Positions 1-7,617 of a DNA stretch of 41,504 nucleotides are shown here, in pieces (positions within the stretch are counted from its first letter, which is position 1; each line of letters opens with the position of its first letter). Location: the NCBI GenBank assembly GCA_944387775.1, contig CALXGE010000011.1:1-41504 (forward strand), given 5' to 3'. Both the position numbers and the translations under genes were made by a program. Source of the stretch: an uncultured Oscillospiraceae bacterium (GTDB taxonomy: Bacteria > Bacillota > Clostridia > Oscillospirales > Oscillospiraceae). Below the pieces are notes generated by a model. That model was given only the letters and a program-made list of their open reading frames with translations. It was not told the origin of the DNA and made no database searches.

Positions 1-1153
1 ACCTATACGATCAATTAGCCTGCCGTCCAGGCGGGCTGGGTTGTTGCGCCCTTCCGGGGGAAGGTTTTCATAACAAATAAGCCCCCAATGTTTCGCCCAG
101 CTCCTTCAGCGCGGGAACAGCCTCATTCAAAACCAGGAAATTCCCTCTGCTGCCGGCTTCCAGTACCGTCAGTCCGAAGGACTCGGAGTAGGAGGGACAG
201 ATAAAAAGATTGGAGAGCGTAAACAGCTCAAACACGCCCTGCCTGGGAAACCCCTCTGGATAGCCGATGTCAGATGTGAACAGGATATCGGTTTCATCCA
301 ATCCGTACCGTTTCCCCTCCATGCGTATCATGGTTTTATAGACATGGCTTGGAATGTCGGCGCTGGGGAAGTCGCAGAATACCACCTTGCAGCGCTTTTC
401 TGTCTGGGACTTGATGGCGCCCATTAGCGCCGCAACTTTTTCAAATTGCTTTCCGGTTGTCAGCCTGGCAGGATAGACCGCCAGAATGTCTGCGCGCATG
501 AGATCAATGTTTTCGGCCACCCGCTGCACATCCGGGCTCATGGAGGAGAGAAGCGGCAGTGTATTGTATACAACCGCGCATTTTCCCTCGGGAATATCGT
601 ATTGTCTGGCCAGTGCGGGAATGCCGGAATAGGTGGGGTAGATAAACCGGGTCCGGGGCATGTCGGTAAATCATGCGGAAAAGGGGTACTCCACTTCTCT
701 GGGGCGACTGAGGGGAAGAGAGTGGGTGAAGGCCAGGAAACGGACATGGGGCAGCTGCTTCTGCGCTGTCCGGATGGCGATGTTGTGGACCAGGTGCCAT
801 CCCTGATATAAAATATCGTGCAGGATACACACATCCACATCCTTCAGATGCCGTACAAAATCCGCAGCGATCACATCGGCTTCCTGAAAAAATGTTTCAT
901 GCACATTTCCTGAAACATGGGAGTAGTCGTGCCATGTGATATTTTTCCCATTCAGGGTATTGGTAACCTTGACCCACTCGATACGCTGATCCAAGAAGAT
1001 CCCCGTCCGATCACTGTCGGGACAGGTTTCACTCACAAGAACCTTGACAGGAATATCGGCCTGCAGCAGCATCTGGATTTGATCCGCCACTACATTTACC
1101 AGGGAGTACGTGGAGGAGAGGCCGGAGAACATGGTTACAATGGCAACCTTCAT
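1..1153 (-). pseudogene. Broken GT4-type glycosyltransferase, 3' end cut by the window
   Basis: The product is a family 1/GT4-like glycosyltransferase. The N-terminal part starts MKVAIVTMFSG, and the C-terminal part has an E-x7-E type motif in SYSESFGLTVLEAG, where these enzymes bind the sugar nucleotide. Two lesions break the frame. An in-frame TGA at 671-673 falls between ...EYPFSA and FTDMPRTRFIYP, with good protein sequence on both sides; a CGA-to-TGA change is the simplest cause. Near 73-80 the frame then fails: one frame stops at 68-70, while the adjacent frame reads on without a stop to base 1 as CYENLPPEGRNNPARLDG and beyond. The start at 1153 is the natural Met, although the ribosome site in front of it is weak. 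It follows the Ser/Thr-rich surface protein gene, so glycosylation of that protein is a reasonable but unproven role. Sequencing error is the alternative explanation for either lesion. Confidence 0.8.
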
Positions 1154-1217
1154 ACGGAGGAGACTCACATCCTTCTTTATGGTATTTGGCGCAGCAGAAT
1201 CCTGCTGCGCCAAATTT

Positions 1218-2450
1218 TTATGCCTGGTTTGTGGTGCTGTCGCACATACACTCGTCAAACAAGTCCAACTTCTGCTTCAAAATACTCTCCAGACTGGCAA
1301 TAGAATTTACCATGGATTCCACCGACTGATTGGTCTGCAGGATGATTTCAGGAGAGATTCCGGGAATAGAGAATACCTTCTGCAGCTTTTCGCCTTCCGC
1401 ATTCAGAATATGCGCCAATGCAGCCTGTTGCAGCGCAATGGACTCAAACAGGTCTGAAACTGCCTGACTGCGGAAATCGGGAGCCACTGTGGTCGTGGTG
1501 GTGGTTGAAGTTGTAGATGTGGTCGTCGTTGTGCTGGTAGTGCTGGTAGTGCTGGTGGTGCTGGTAGTGCTGGTAGTGCTGGTAGTACTGGTAGTACTGG
1601 TGGAGCTAGTGGTGCTGCTGGTGGTCAGAAGACAGGCTGTTGGCTCCGGCAGCTGGCCGATAAACAGCTCGTTATGGCTTTCTGAGTTTCCGGTAAATGT
1701 GTCAAATACAATATTACCGTTTATCTGGCTGTAGGTGGTGTTTGCGGCGGCATAAGGGGCCAGGACAGATCCATAAATTGCAGTGGTGCTGTTGGACCAG
1801 GTCAGTGCATCCGGGTAGTTCCACAGGATTTTTCTCGCGTTTTCTCTGGTTGCCGCGATTCCGTTTCGGAATATCTGGTAGCTGCCGTACTGAATATTCG
1901 CACCGGTCACATTGATCAGAATAGTAGAGTCAATGGGAGCGATGATGTTGATTCCATTTAACTGGTTGAGAGACAGACCGGTACCATAGATGTTGGAGCT
2001 GTCAAACCGGAAGATGTTCAGATCCGGATTGGTACCGGTCAGGTTGAGCTGATTGAATAAAACTTCACCGGTTCCGTTCTCCACAAGCGCGCCCCAGAAT
2101 GCGGATGCGCATTTCAAATACCGCTCTGCCTCCGCAAAATCAATGGGAGTGCCCGTGACAAGAGCTCCATTGGGGTTCCCCATGGTATAGCTGAGCACGG
2201 TGCTGCTGGGACTGATGACGGTGTTTCCGCTTGCATTGGAGCCTGCGGACACATTGACGTCGCCGCTTATCACAAAGGATGGGTCGGTATTGGCAGGCGG
2301 GAGCGGGATGATTCCGGCACCGACGCCGTAGTTGCTCAGCGTCGCATTGCCGCCAACGGCGACTCTGCCTTCGGCATCCGTATTGCTCATGCTCATATTG
2401 CCGAATACGAATACATTATAGTCATTGGCCAAGCCTAAATTGACTGCCAT
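1218..2450 (-). CDS. Choice-of-anchor A family surface protein with Ser-Thr-Thr repeat
   Basis: About 410 residues in three parts. Residues 1 to about 265 match the choice-of-anchor A domain style, with NVFVFGN and RVAVGGNATLSNYGVG near the start. About 275-322 is a Ser-Thr-Thr repeat, a likely O-glycosylated stalk. About 323-410 is a helical module containing AALAHILNAEGEKLQ that recurs in the small neighbouring protein. There is no signal peptide and no LPXTG anchor, so it is not an ordinary sorted wall protein. From memory, the ILNAEGEK module occurs in clostridial and Bacillus proteins associated with spore surfaces, so a spore-coat or exosporium role is inferred. AGGAGG lies 7 bases before the ATG at 2450; a TTG two codons upstream sits too close to that site. 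The gene lies between the small paralogous protein and the broken glycosyltransferase. Confidence 0.75.
   Translation of the reverse strand: MAVNLGLANDYNVFVFGNMSMSNTDAEGRVAVGGNATLSNYGVGAGIIPLPPANTDPSFVISGDVNVSAGSNASGNTVISPSSTVLSYTMGNPNGALVTGTPIDFAEAERYLKCASAFWGALVENGTGEVLFNQLNLTGTNPDLNIFRFDSSNIYGTGLSLNQLNGINIIAPIDSTILINVTGANIQYGSYQIFRNGIAATRENARKILWNYPDALTWSNSTTAIYGSVLAPYAAANTTYSQINGNIVFDTFTGNSESHNELFIGQLPEPTACLLTTSSTTSSTSTTSTTSTTSTTSTTSTTSTTSTTTTTSTTSTTTTTTVAPDFRSQAVSDLFESIALQQAALAHILNAEGEKLQKVFSIPGISPEIILQTNQSVESMVNSIASLESILKQKLDLFDECMCDSTTNQA
1532..1603 (-). repeat. In-frame 9-bp tandem repeat encoding Ser-Thr-Thr
   Basis: Eight consecutive near-identical 9-base units (TGCTGGTAG on the plus strand, with TAC or TGG variants) run without interruption, and degenerate units continue on both sides from about 1489 to 1626. 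Because the unit is three codons, copy number changes alter stalk length without breaking the frame. The repeat encodes the Ser/Thr stalk of the choice-of-anchor A protein. Confidence 0.9.
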
Positions 2451-2524
2451 GTGCAATCCTCCTCGTGCGAGAGTAAGCTTCTGCGCACAATATCAATATA
2501 TGCCGCAGCCAAAGGGAGGTTACG

Positions 2525-2555
2525 AAAAAGGCGGGACCTCTTTTGAGGTCCCGCC
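2525..2555 (-). terminator. Rho-independent terminator after the small surface protein gene
   Basis: GGCGGGACCTC (2530-2540) and GAGGTCCCGCC (2545-2555) form a perfect 11-bp stem with a 4-base loop. On the minus strand the stem is followed by a run of five T. It lies just downstream of the 95-residue protein gene and before the choice-of-anchor A gene, so the two may be partly uncoupled. Confidence 0.8.
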
Positions 2556-2576
2556 TGACAGAGCAGCAGTATACGC

Positions 2577-2864
2577 TTACGGCTGAGTAGTGGTGTCACA
2601 CAGGCAGCTTCCAAAAGTGGAGAGCTTGGACTGCAGAATCATTTCCAGCCTGGAAACAGCGTTCACCATGGATTCCACCGACTTGTTGGTGGCAAGCAGC
2701 ACCTCCGGCGTAACATCCGGCAGGGCCACCATTTTCTGAATTTTTTCACCCTCAGCATTCAGAATGTGGGACAGAGCAGTTTCCTGCAAAGCGACGGATT
2801 CGATAATATCGGTTACAGCCTGCTCTCTGGTAGTTGCGCTGGGGGTAATAACTGGCATACCCAT
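2577..2864 (-). CDS. Small ILNAEGEK-module protein (95 aa)
   Basis: A 95-residue protein made almost entirely of the helical module that also ends the neighbouring choice-of-anchor A protein. Shared blocks include ALSHILNAEGEKIQK, the segment TNKSVESMVNAVSRLE, and a Cys-x-Cys near the C terminus (CLCDTTTQP here, CMCDSTTNQA in the neighbour). There are no membrane segments or signal peptide. AAGGAG stands 10 bases before the ATG. The two proteins probably assemble on the same structure through this module, but no biochemical function is known to me. A terminator follows at once. Confidence 0.75.
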   Translation of the reverse strand: MGMPVITPSATTREQAVTDIIESVALQETALSHILNAEGEKIQKMVALPDVTPEVLLATNKSVESMVNAVSRLEMILQSKLSTFGSCLCDTTTQP

Positions 2865-2878
2865 AAATGGCTCGCTCC

Positions 2879-3100
2879 TTATATTGCATTAAGCTTTCGC
2901 TCGAGTACATAATATGCTGCCGCCATGAATTGGGTGTATGCTTCTGCGGCGCATCTCTGTACGGAAGGAGCATCCGCGCCAAATGGATACAGCCAAACAC
3001 TCTCCTGACCGCTGTTCCAGGTCGCAGACAAGATTTGCTCCGTCAAAGCCTCATGGGAAATGCCTGGTGTTCTACCGAGAGAGGTGCACAGTGCCGGCCA
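2879..3100 (-). pseudogene. Open coding-like remnant without a start codon (73 codons)
   Basis: This frame is open for 73 codons between the TGA ending the CYTH gene and a TAA at 2879-2881. It reads like real protein, with TWNSGQESVWLYPFGADAP and later AYTQFMAAAYYVLERKLNAI. It has no ATG except very near its end and no ribosome site before its only internal TTG codons. It is in the same frame as the CYTH gene, but that protein already has a normal length. The likeliest reading is the 3' remnant of a truncated gene of the surface locus. I do not recognise the family. Chance openness in GC-rich DNA is the alternative. Confidence 0.35.
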
Positions 3101-3670
3101 TCACAAGGTTGAGGCCTGGCGCCTCAGCAGCATCTCCAGATAGGACCGGCGCGTCAGCCGCTTCCGGTCCACCCCCAAGCGGTCCAGCAGTGTCAGCAGC
3201 CGTGCCACGGATGTCTCACGGCACTCCTCTGAGGCAGCAAGGGTCTCCAGCTCCACGAATTTCCCCAGCCCCACCACGTCGTCCATACAGAGCGTCACGT
3301 CGTCCAGACGGTATGTGTACCGGGTCTTATCGACCGTAAAGACCGGCCGGTAACCCAGGGCTTCCAGCAGCTTTTTTGCTGTCTCCCCGTCCGCTACCGC
3401 TGTCTCATACTCCGTTCTGGTGTTGGAAATCTGGTCTAGTTTTGGCCCTTTGTAGGTCAGCAGGCTCTCGCAGGGGCCGTCAGGCAAAACCGTCAGACTG
3501 CGCAGCCGCAGGGCCTCGTCTGTCCGACGAAAATCCCGCTGGTCCCCATTAAAATATATGTCCGTTTCCCGCACCTGCTCGCAGGGTACAAACCCGCAGG
3601 ATTGTGCCCGGTGCAGCACCTCCTCAGAGGACATCCCCTCCAAAGAAGCTTTGAGCTCAATTTCCAGCAT
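3101..3670 (-). CDS. CYTH domain protein
   Basis: A 189-residue protein of the CYTH superfamily (class IV adenylate cyclase, thiamine triphosphatase and inorganic triphosphatase relatives). The signature E-x-E-x-K is EIELK at residues 3-7. Charged strand motifs expected in the tunnel fold follow: ALRLRSL, LLTYKGPK, TRTEYET, DKTRYTY and KFVELETL. These enzymes bind triphosphates with a divalent metal; the actual substrate cannot be told from sequence alone. GGGAGG, inside the end of the TetR gene, stands 8 bases before the ATG at 3670. Only two bases separate the TetR stop from this start, so the two genes form an operon. Longer upstream in-frame starts would overlap the TetR gene. Confidence 0.8.
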   Translation of the reverse strand: MLEIELKASLEGMSSEEVLHRAQSCGFVPCEQVRETDIYFNGDQRDFRRTDEALRLRSLTVLPDGPCESLLTYKGPKLDQISNTRTEYETAVADGETAKKLLEALGYRPVFTVDKTRYTYRLDDVTLCMDDVVGLGKFVELETLAASEECRETSVARLLTLLDRLGVDRKRLTRRSYLEMLLRRQASTL

Positions 3671-3672
3671 CG

Positions 3673-4287
3673 TTACGCCTCCCGTTTTTCTGCCACGCCT
3701 GCCAGCAGCTGATCTATCATATCCTGCACCCGCCGGTGGCACTGCTCCGGCGTATAGTGCTCCAGATTCTCCCATCCAAATTGGGTCAGCAGGTATGCAC
3801 CCAGAAATCCCTCCGTCAAGGCTTCCGGGGACAGGTCCCGGCGCAGACGGCCCTGATCCTGGGCCTCCCGGACCATCTGGCCCAGGATCTCCACCAGTTC
3901 CTGACGAGTCACATGGAGCTCACTGTCAGGAGAGAGGTTGGAGTAGAGGATCCTTCGGGACAGGGTAAGATACCGGATGGAGTCTGTCACCAGGGTTTCC
4001 ATTACGCGCCGCAGCTTTTCCAGACTGTCGGGTTCGTCCCGGAGATCCTCGCTTATCAACTGGCGGACTTCGTCCAAAGCCGCCTCAGCAATTCCCAGAA
4101 GCAGATTTTCCTTGCTGGAGAAGTAGTTGTACAAGGTTGCCTTGGAGACCTCAGCCGCCTCGGCAATATCCTCCATGGTCGTTTCTTCGTACCCTTTAGC
4201 GGTAAAGAGCCGCCGGGACATCTTCAAAATCCGGTTTCGGCACTGAATCTTATTCAGTTCCCGTCTTCCCTGTTTCATACCGTACAC
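3673..4287 (-). CDS. TetR family transcriptional regulator
   Basis: A 204-residue TetR-type repressor. The N-terminal helix-turn-helix shows the usual pattern: ILKMSRRLFTAKGYEETTMED, AAEVSKATLYNYFSSKENLL. The C-terminal ligand-binding half is not diagnostic. It heads a two-gene operon with the CYTH gene and is divergent from the kinase-aminotransferase-RLP-phosphatase operon. The shared intergenic region contains promoters in both directions and a 19-bp palindrome, so control of that operon is plausible but not shown. The ATG at 4275 (MKQGRR) is an alternative start. Confidence 0.88.
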   Translation of the reverse strand: MYGMKQGRRELNKIQCRNRILKMSRRLFTAKGYEETTMEDIAEAAEVSKATLYNYFSSKENLLLGIAEAALDEVRQLISEDLRDEPDSLEKLRRVMETLVTDSIRYLTLSRRILYSNLSPDSELHVTRQELVEILGQMVREAQDQGRLRRDLSPEALTEGFLGAYLLTQFGWENLEHYTPEQCHRRVQDMIDQLLAGVAEKREA

Positions 4288-4337
4288 CCGTTATCCCGGA
4301 CCTTCCAGGAAGGCCCATCTTAGTTTCCATTATTATA

Positions 4338-4366
4338 ACTATAACAGAATCCGATCTTCAGCGCAA
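4338..4366 (-). promoter_or_regulatory. Sigma-A type promoter of the TetR-CYTH operon
   Basis: On the minus strand, TTGCGC (4361-4366), a 17-base spacer and TATAGT (4338-4343) lie about 50 bases before the TetR start. Confidence 0.6.
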
Positions 4367-4412
4367 CTGTCGTCCCCATTTCGCCCAAAAAGCGCTGCTA
4401 TTATCTTCTGCT

Positions 4413-4431
4413 TTTGTTTATACTGAACAAA
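4413..4431. promoter_or_regulatory. 19-bp palindrome between divergent operons, possible operator
   Basis: TTTGTT and AACAAA form a perfect inverted repeat around a 7-base spacer. It lies between the TetR promoter and the RLP-operon promoter, about 50 bases upstream of the latter's -35 box. The size suits a TetR dimer. The assignment to the adjacent TetR rests on position only. Confidence 0.4.
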
Positions 4432-4483
4432 TTTACGCCGCGAATTTTTCTGTGTGCACTGCCTGATTTAACAATTCTTGTAC

Positions 4484-4512
4484 TTGATGCTAAATTTAGA
4501 ATATAGTACAAT
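4484..4512 (+). promoter_or_regulatory. Sigma-A type promoter of the RLP operon
   Basis: TTGATG (4484-4489), exactly 17 bases, then TACAAT (4507-4512). It lies about 57 bases before the kinase start in an AT-rich stretch that contrasts with the GC-rich genes. Confidence 0.7.
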
Positions 4513-4568
4513 ATTTTATCATAGATCTCTCAGTTGTGCAATGGATCCGAGGAAAGGAGGAGAACCAG

Positions 4569-6113
4569 TTGTCAATGAAAGTCATTGCCTACGATGTGGG
4601 CACCACTGGACTCAAGACCTGTATGTTCCGCATCTCCGCCGAGGAAAGCGTACAATATCTGGCCGGCGAGGTGGAGCACTATGAGCTCCATGTGCTGGAA
4701 AACGGCGGCGTGGAGCAGGATGCGTCGGACTGGTGGGACGCCATGGCCCGCAGCACCCGGCGCCTGCTGGAGAAGAGCGGTACCGCCAAGGAGGAGATCC
4801 GGGGCATCACCTTCTGCTCCCAGTTTCAGACGGTGGTGATGGTGGATAAAGCGGGCAAGCCCCTGCGCCGCGCCATGAGCTGTATGGACGCCCGTGCGGA
4901 TCTCCAGTTCAAGCGCTGCATGGCCACCGGACTGAAGGTGGAGGGCTTGGACATTGTCAAAGTCCTCAAGTACCTGAAGATCACCGGGGCGGTATCCGGC
5001 AGCGCCAAGGACCCGGCCTGGAAGTATCTGTGGGTACGGGACAATGAACCGGAAATCTTCCGCAATACATACAAATGGCTGGACGCCAAGGAATATCTGA
5101 CCTGCCGGGCCACGGGAAACATGGTGGCCAGCCGCGACGACGCCTGCGCCACCTTCCTCTACGATGTAAAGAACCGCTGCTGGAGCAAGACCCTGTGTAA
5201 GATGCTGGGCATCAACATGGAGCACCTGCCGCCTCTGTGCGACTCCACCGATAAGGTGGGGGACCTGCTGCCCCAGGCGGCAGAGGAGCTGGGACTGGCT
5301 GCGGGTACACCGGTCTTTTCCGGGGCCAGCGATGTGAGCTTGTGCTCTGTAGGAGCCGGCTGCGTGGAGCTGGGAGATGTGCTGGTATACTCGGGTACCT
5401 CAGGCTGGGTAGCTACCACAGTGGGAAAACTCCACCTGGATCTGGGGAACCTGATCGGCGCCCTGGTGGGCGTGGACCCCACCACCTACAACTACGTGGC
5501 GGAGGTGGAGACCTCCGGCAAGTGTATGGAGTGGGTCAAGGACCGCATTGACCAGATGGGCATGGACTACGACCAGATGATCGAGTACATCAAGGATACC
5601 CCCGCCGGCAGCAACGGCGTGGTGTTCTCTCCGTGGATGCACGGCAACCGCTGCCCCTTTGACGATGCCAACTCCCGGGGTGTGTTCTTCAATCTGGATA
5701 TCACCACCCGGGGCTCTGATCTCATGAAGGCCGTGATCGAAGGCGTCTGCCTGCACATGCGCTGGCTTCTGGAGTGCACGGAAAACACCTTCCCCACCAA
5801 TCCTGTGGTCCGCTTCACCGGCGGCAGCGCCATTGCGCCCTATATCTGCCAGGTCATGGCCGATGTGCTGGGACGGGATGTGGAGACTGTGGAAAATCCC
5901 CGGCAGGTAGGAGCCATGGGTGCAGCGGCCCTGCTGGCTGTCAGCTTTGGCCTTCTGCCGGACATCAAGGATATCAAGAAGATCATAAAGGTCCAGGCGA
6001 TCTACCATCCCCGGCGGGAAAATACCGCTGTCTATGACCGAATTCTGCCGGTATTCAAGGACCTGTACCACAACAATAAAAAGTCTTTTGCGGCCCTCAA
6101 CGAAGGAAAATAA
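4569..6113 (+). CDS. FGGY family carbohydrate kinase
   Basis: About 514 residues, the normal length for FGGY kinases, which use ATP to phosphorylate ketoses, polyols or similar compounds. The N-terminal phosphate-binding segment is IAYDVGTTGLKTC. The second domain has YSGTSGWVATT and the conserved FTGGSAIAPYICQVMADVLG, followed by NPRQVGAMGAAALLA. It looks xylulokinase-like, but the substrate cannot be assigned. AAAGGAGG lies 8 bases before a TTG at 4569 and 14 before the ATG at 4575; the spacing favours TTG, giving a protein starting MSMKVIAYD. It is the first gene of an operon with a class III aminotransferase, an RLP and an MtnX-like phosphatase, so its product probably feeds the RLP with a phosphorylated ketose-like compound. 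Confidence 0.88.
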   Translation: MSMKVIAYDVGTTGLKTCMFRISAEESVQYLAGEVEHYELHVLENGGVEQDASDWWDAMARSTRRLLEKSGTAKEEIRGITFCSQFQTVVMVDKAGKPLRRAMSCMDARADLQFKRCMATGLKVEGLDIVKVLKYLKITGAVSGSAKDPAWKYLWVRDNEPEIFRNTYKWLDAKEYLTCRATGNMVASRDDACATFLYDVKNRCWSKTLCKMLGINMEHLPPLCDSTDKVGDLLPQAAEELGLAAGTPVFSGASDVSLCSVGAGCVELGDVLVYSGTSGWVATTVGKLHLDLGNLIGALVGVDPTTYNYVAEVETSGKCMEWVKDRIDQMGMDYDQMIEYIKDTPAGSNGVVFSPWMHGNRCPFDDANSRGVFFNLDITTRGSDLMKAVIEGVCLHMRWLLECTENTFPTNPVVRFTGGSAIAPYICQVMADVLGRDVETVENPRQVGAMGAAALLAVSFGLLPDIKDIKKIIKVQAIYHPRRENTAVYDRILPVFKDLYHNNKKSFAALNEGK

Positions 6114-6157
6114 TCAGTATGAAACGATACCAGTAAAAAGCAACAGGAGGAATCGGT

Positions 6158-7603
6158 ATGATGAAAGAACATTACGGCGTGTCCCATTGGCCGGATGAAA
6201 AAGAGATCTTTGCCAAAATGGACCGTCTGGTCAACCAGCCCCTTCACCACATCAAGCCGGAGGCGATGAAGCGCTATCTCAACTACTTTGATACCAGGTG
6301 CAGAAGCTCCAAGGCCATGATCGAAGAGGCGAAAAAGGTCATTCCCGGCGGCGTACAGCACAATCTGGCCTTTAACTATCCCTTTCCCCTGGTCATTACC
6401 AAGGCGGAGGGGGCGTACCTCTACGACATCGACGGCAACCGGTATGTGGACTATCTCCAGGCTGGCGGTCCCACCCTGCTCGGCAGCAACTATGGCCCGG
6501 TCAACGAGAAGGTGTGGGAGGTGGTCCGGGAATCCGGTCCGGTGACCGGCCTGTTCCATCCCTTTGAGAAGAAGCTGGCGGAGAAGATTCGGGAGTGCAT
6601 GCCCTGGGTGGAAATGTATCGCTGCCTTGCCAGCGGCACCGAGGCTGACATGGTGGCCATCCGCATTGCTCGCACCTACACGGGCAAGCAGCGGATCGTG
6701 AAGGTGGGCGGCGCCTACCACGGCTGGAGCGATCAGCTGGTCTACTCCCTCCACATCCCCTACACCAAGACCTTCGAGGCCCACGGCATCCCCAAGGAGG
6801 CCAGCGCCAATACCTGTGAGTTCTTTCCCGGCGACGTGGACGGCCTGAGAAAGGTGCTGGAGGAGAACGAGAAGTACGGCGGCACCGCGGCGGTGCTCAT
6901 CGAGCCCTTCGGCCCTGAGAGCGGTACCCGCCCGGTGGCCATGGACTTTGCGGCCAAGGCCCGGGAGCTGTGCGACGAGTTTGGCGCCCTGCTGATCTTC
7001 GACGAGGTGGTCACTGCCTTCCGGGTAGGCCCCGGCGGCGCCCAGGGATTCTTCAATGTGCGGCCTGACCTCACTGTATTCGGCAAGATTGTGGCCGGCG
7101 GCTACCCCATGGCCGGCGGCGTAGGCGGCCGGGAGGAGATCATGTCCTGCGTGGCGGCAGGCGTCAAGGCCGGCAAGAAAAAGGCCTATGTGGGCGGTAC
7201 TCTGACGGCCAACCCCCTCAGCTGTGCGGCGGGCTACTTTGCCATCGATGAGATCATCCGCCAGGATGCAGCCAAGAAGGCCGGTGAAAACGGCGACAAG
7301 CTCTGCGCAGGCATCCAGAAGCTGATCGACAAGTATGATCTGCCCTTCGTCACCTGGAACACCGGCTCCATTGTCCACTTCGAGGTCTCCGACGTCATGT
7401 ACCTGAGCGTCACAGACCCGGATATCTTCACCAAGATCCCTGAGCGGCAGAAATATATTGAGGAGTTCGGCGCGGCCCTGACTGCCAACGGCGTGATCAC
7501 CCTGGCCGGCTCCCGTATCTATACCAGCATGGCGGATAACGACCAGACCATCGCCCAGACTCTGAACGCATTTGAGGACGTATTTTCCAACGTGGAGCGC
7601 TGA
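6158..7603 (+). CDS. Class III PLP-dependent aminotransferase, glutamate-1-semialdehyde aminomutase-like
   Basis: A 481-residue fold-type I class III aminotransferase. The N-terminal half has VIPGGVQHNLAFNYPFPLV and YLYDIDGNRYVDYLQAGGPT, as in glutamate-1-semialdehyde 2,1-aminomutase relatives. The PLP-binding Asp is D282 in LIFDEVVTAFRVGPGGAQG, and the Schiff-base Lys is K310 in FGKIVAGGYPMAGGVGG. YVGGTLTANPLSCAAG closes the site. A biosynthetic hemL role is unlikely, because no tetrapyrrole genes are near and the gene sits between a sugar kinase and an RLP. It more likely transfers an amino group to or from an aldehyde or keto intermediate of the local pathway. AGGAGG is 7 bases before the ATG; the gap to the kinase gene is 44 bases and to the RLP gene 14 bases. 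Confidence 0.88.
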   Translation: MMKEHYGVSHWPDEKEIFAKMDRLVNQPLHHIKPEAMKRYLNYFDTRCRSSKAMIEEAKKVIPGGVQHNLAFNYPFPLVITKAEGAYLYDIDGNRYVDYLQAGGPTLLGSNYGPVNEKVWEVVRESGPVTGLFHPFEKKLAEKIRECMPWVEMYRCLASGTEADMVAIRIARTYTGKQRIVKVGGAYHGWSDQLVYSLHIPYTKTFEAHGIPKEASANTCEFFPGDVDGLRKVLEENEKYGGTAAVLIEPFGPESGTRPVAMDFAAKARELCDEFGALLIFDEVVTAFRVGPGGAQGFFNVRPDLTVFGKIVAGGYPMAGGVGGREEIMSCVAAGVKAGKKKAYVGGTLTANPLSCAAGYFAIDEIIRQDAAKKAGENGDKLCAGIQKLIDKYDLPFVTWNTGSIVHFEVSDVMYLSVTDPDIFTKIPERQKYIEEFGAALTANGVITLAGSRIYTSMADNDQTIAQTLNAFEDVFSNVER

Positions 7604-7617
7604 AAGGAGAACACGAT

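Noticed and set aside
671-673. In-frame TGA of the glycosyltransferase as a selenocysteine codon
   Set aside because: There is no redox motif around it, no clear hairpin after it, the family has no selenoproteins, and a second lesion lies downstream. A nonsense change is simpler.
1489-1734. Valine-rich plus-strand frame across the 9-bp repeat
   Set aside because: It is the complement of the Ser-Thr-Thr repeat and has no ribosome site.
4413-4431. Rex operator for redox control of the RLP operon
   Set aside because: The arms resemble TTGTTAA/TTAACAA-type Rex sites, but the symmetry centre and total length are off by one base and the inner bases do not match.
6158-7603. hemL (glutamate-1-semialdehyde aminomutase of haem synthesis)
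   Set aside because: Motifs are shared with the family, but the operon holds sugar-phosphate genes and no tetrapyrrole genes, so a specific biosynthetic symbol is not justified.
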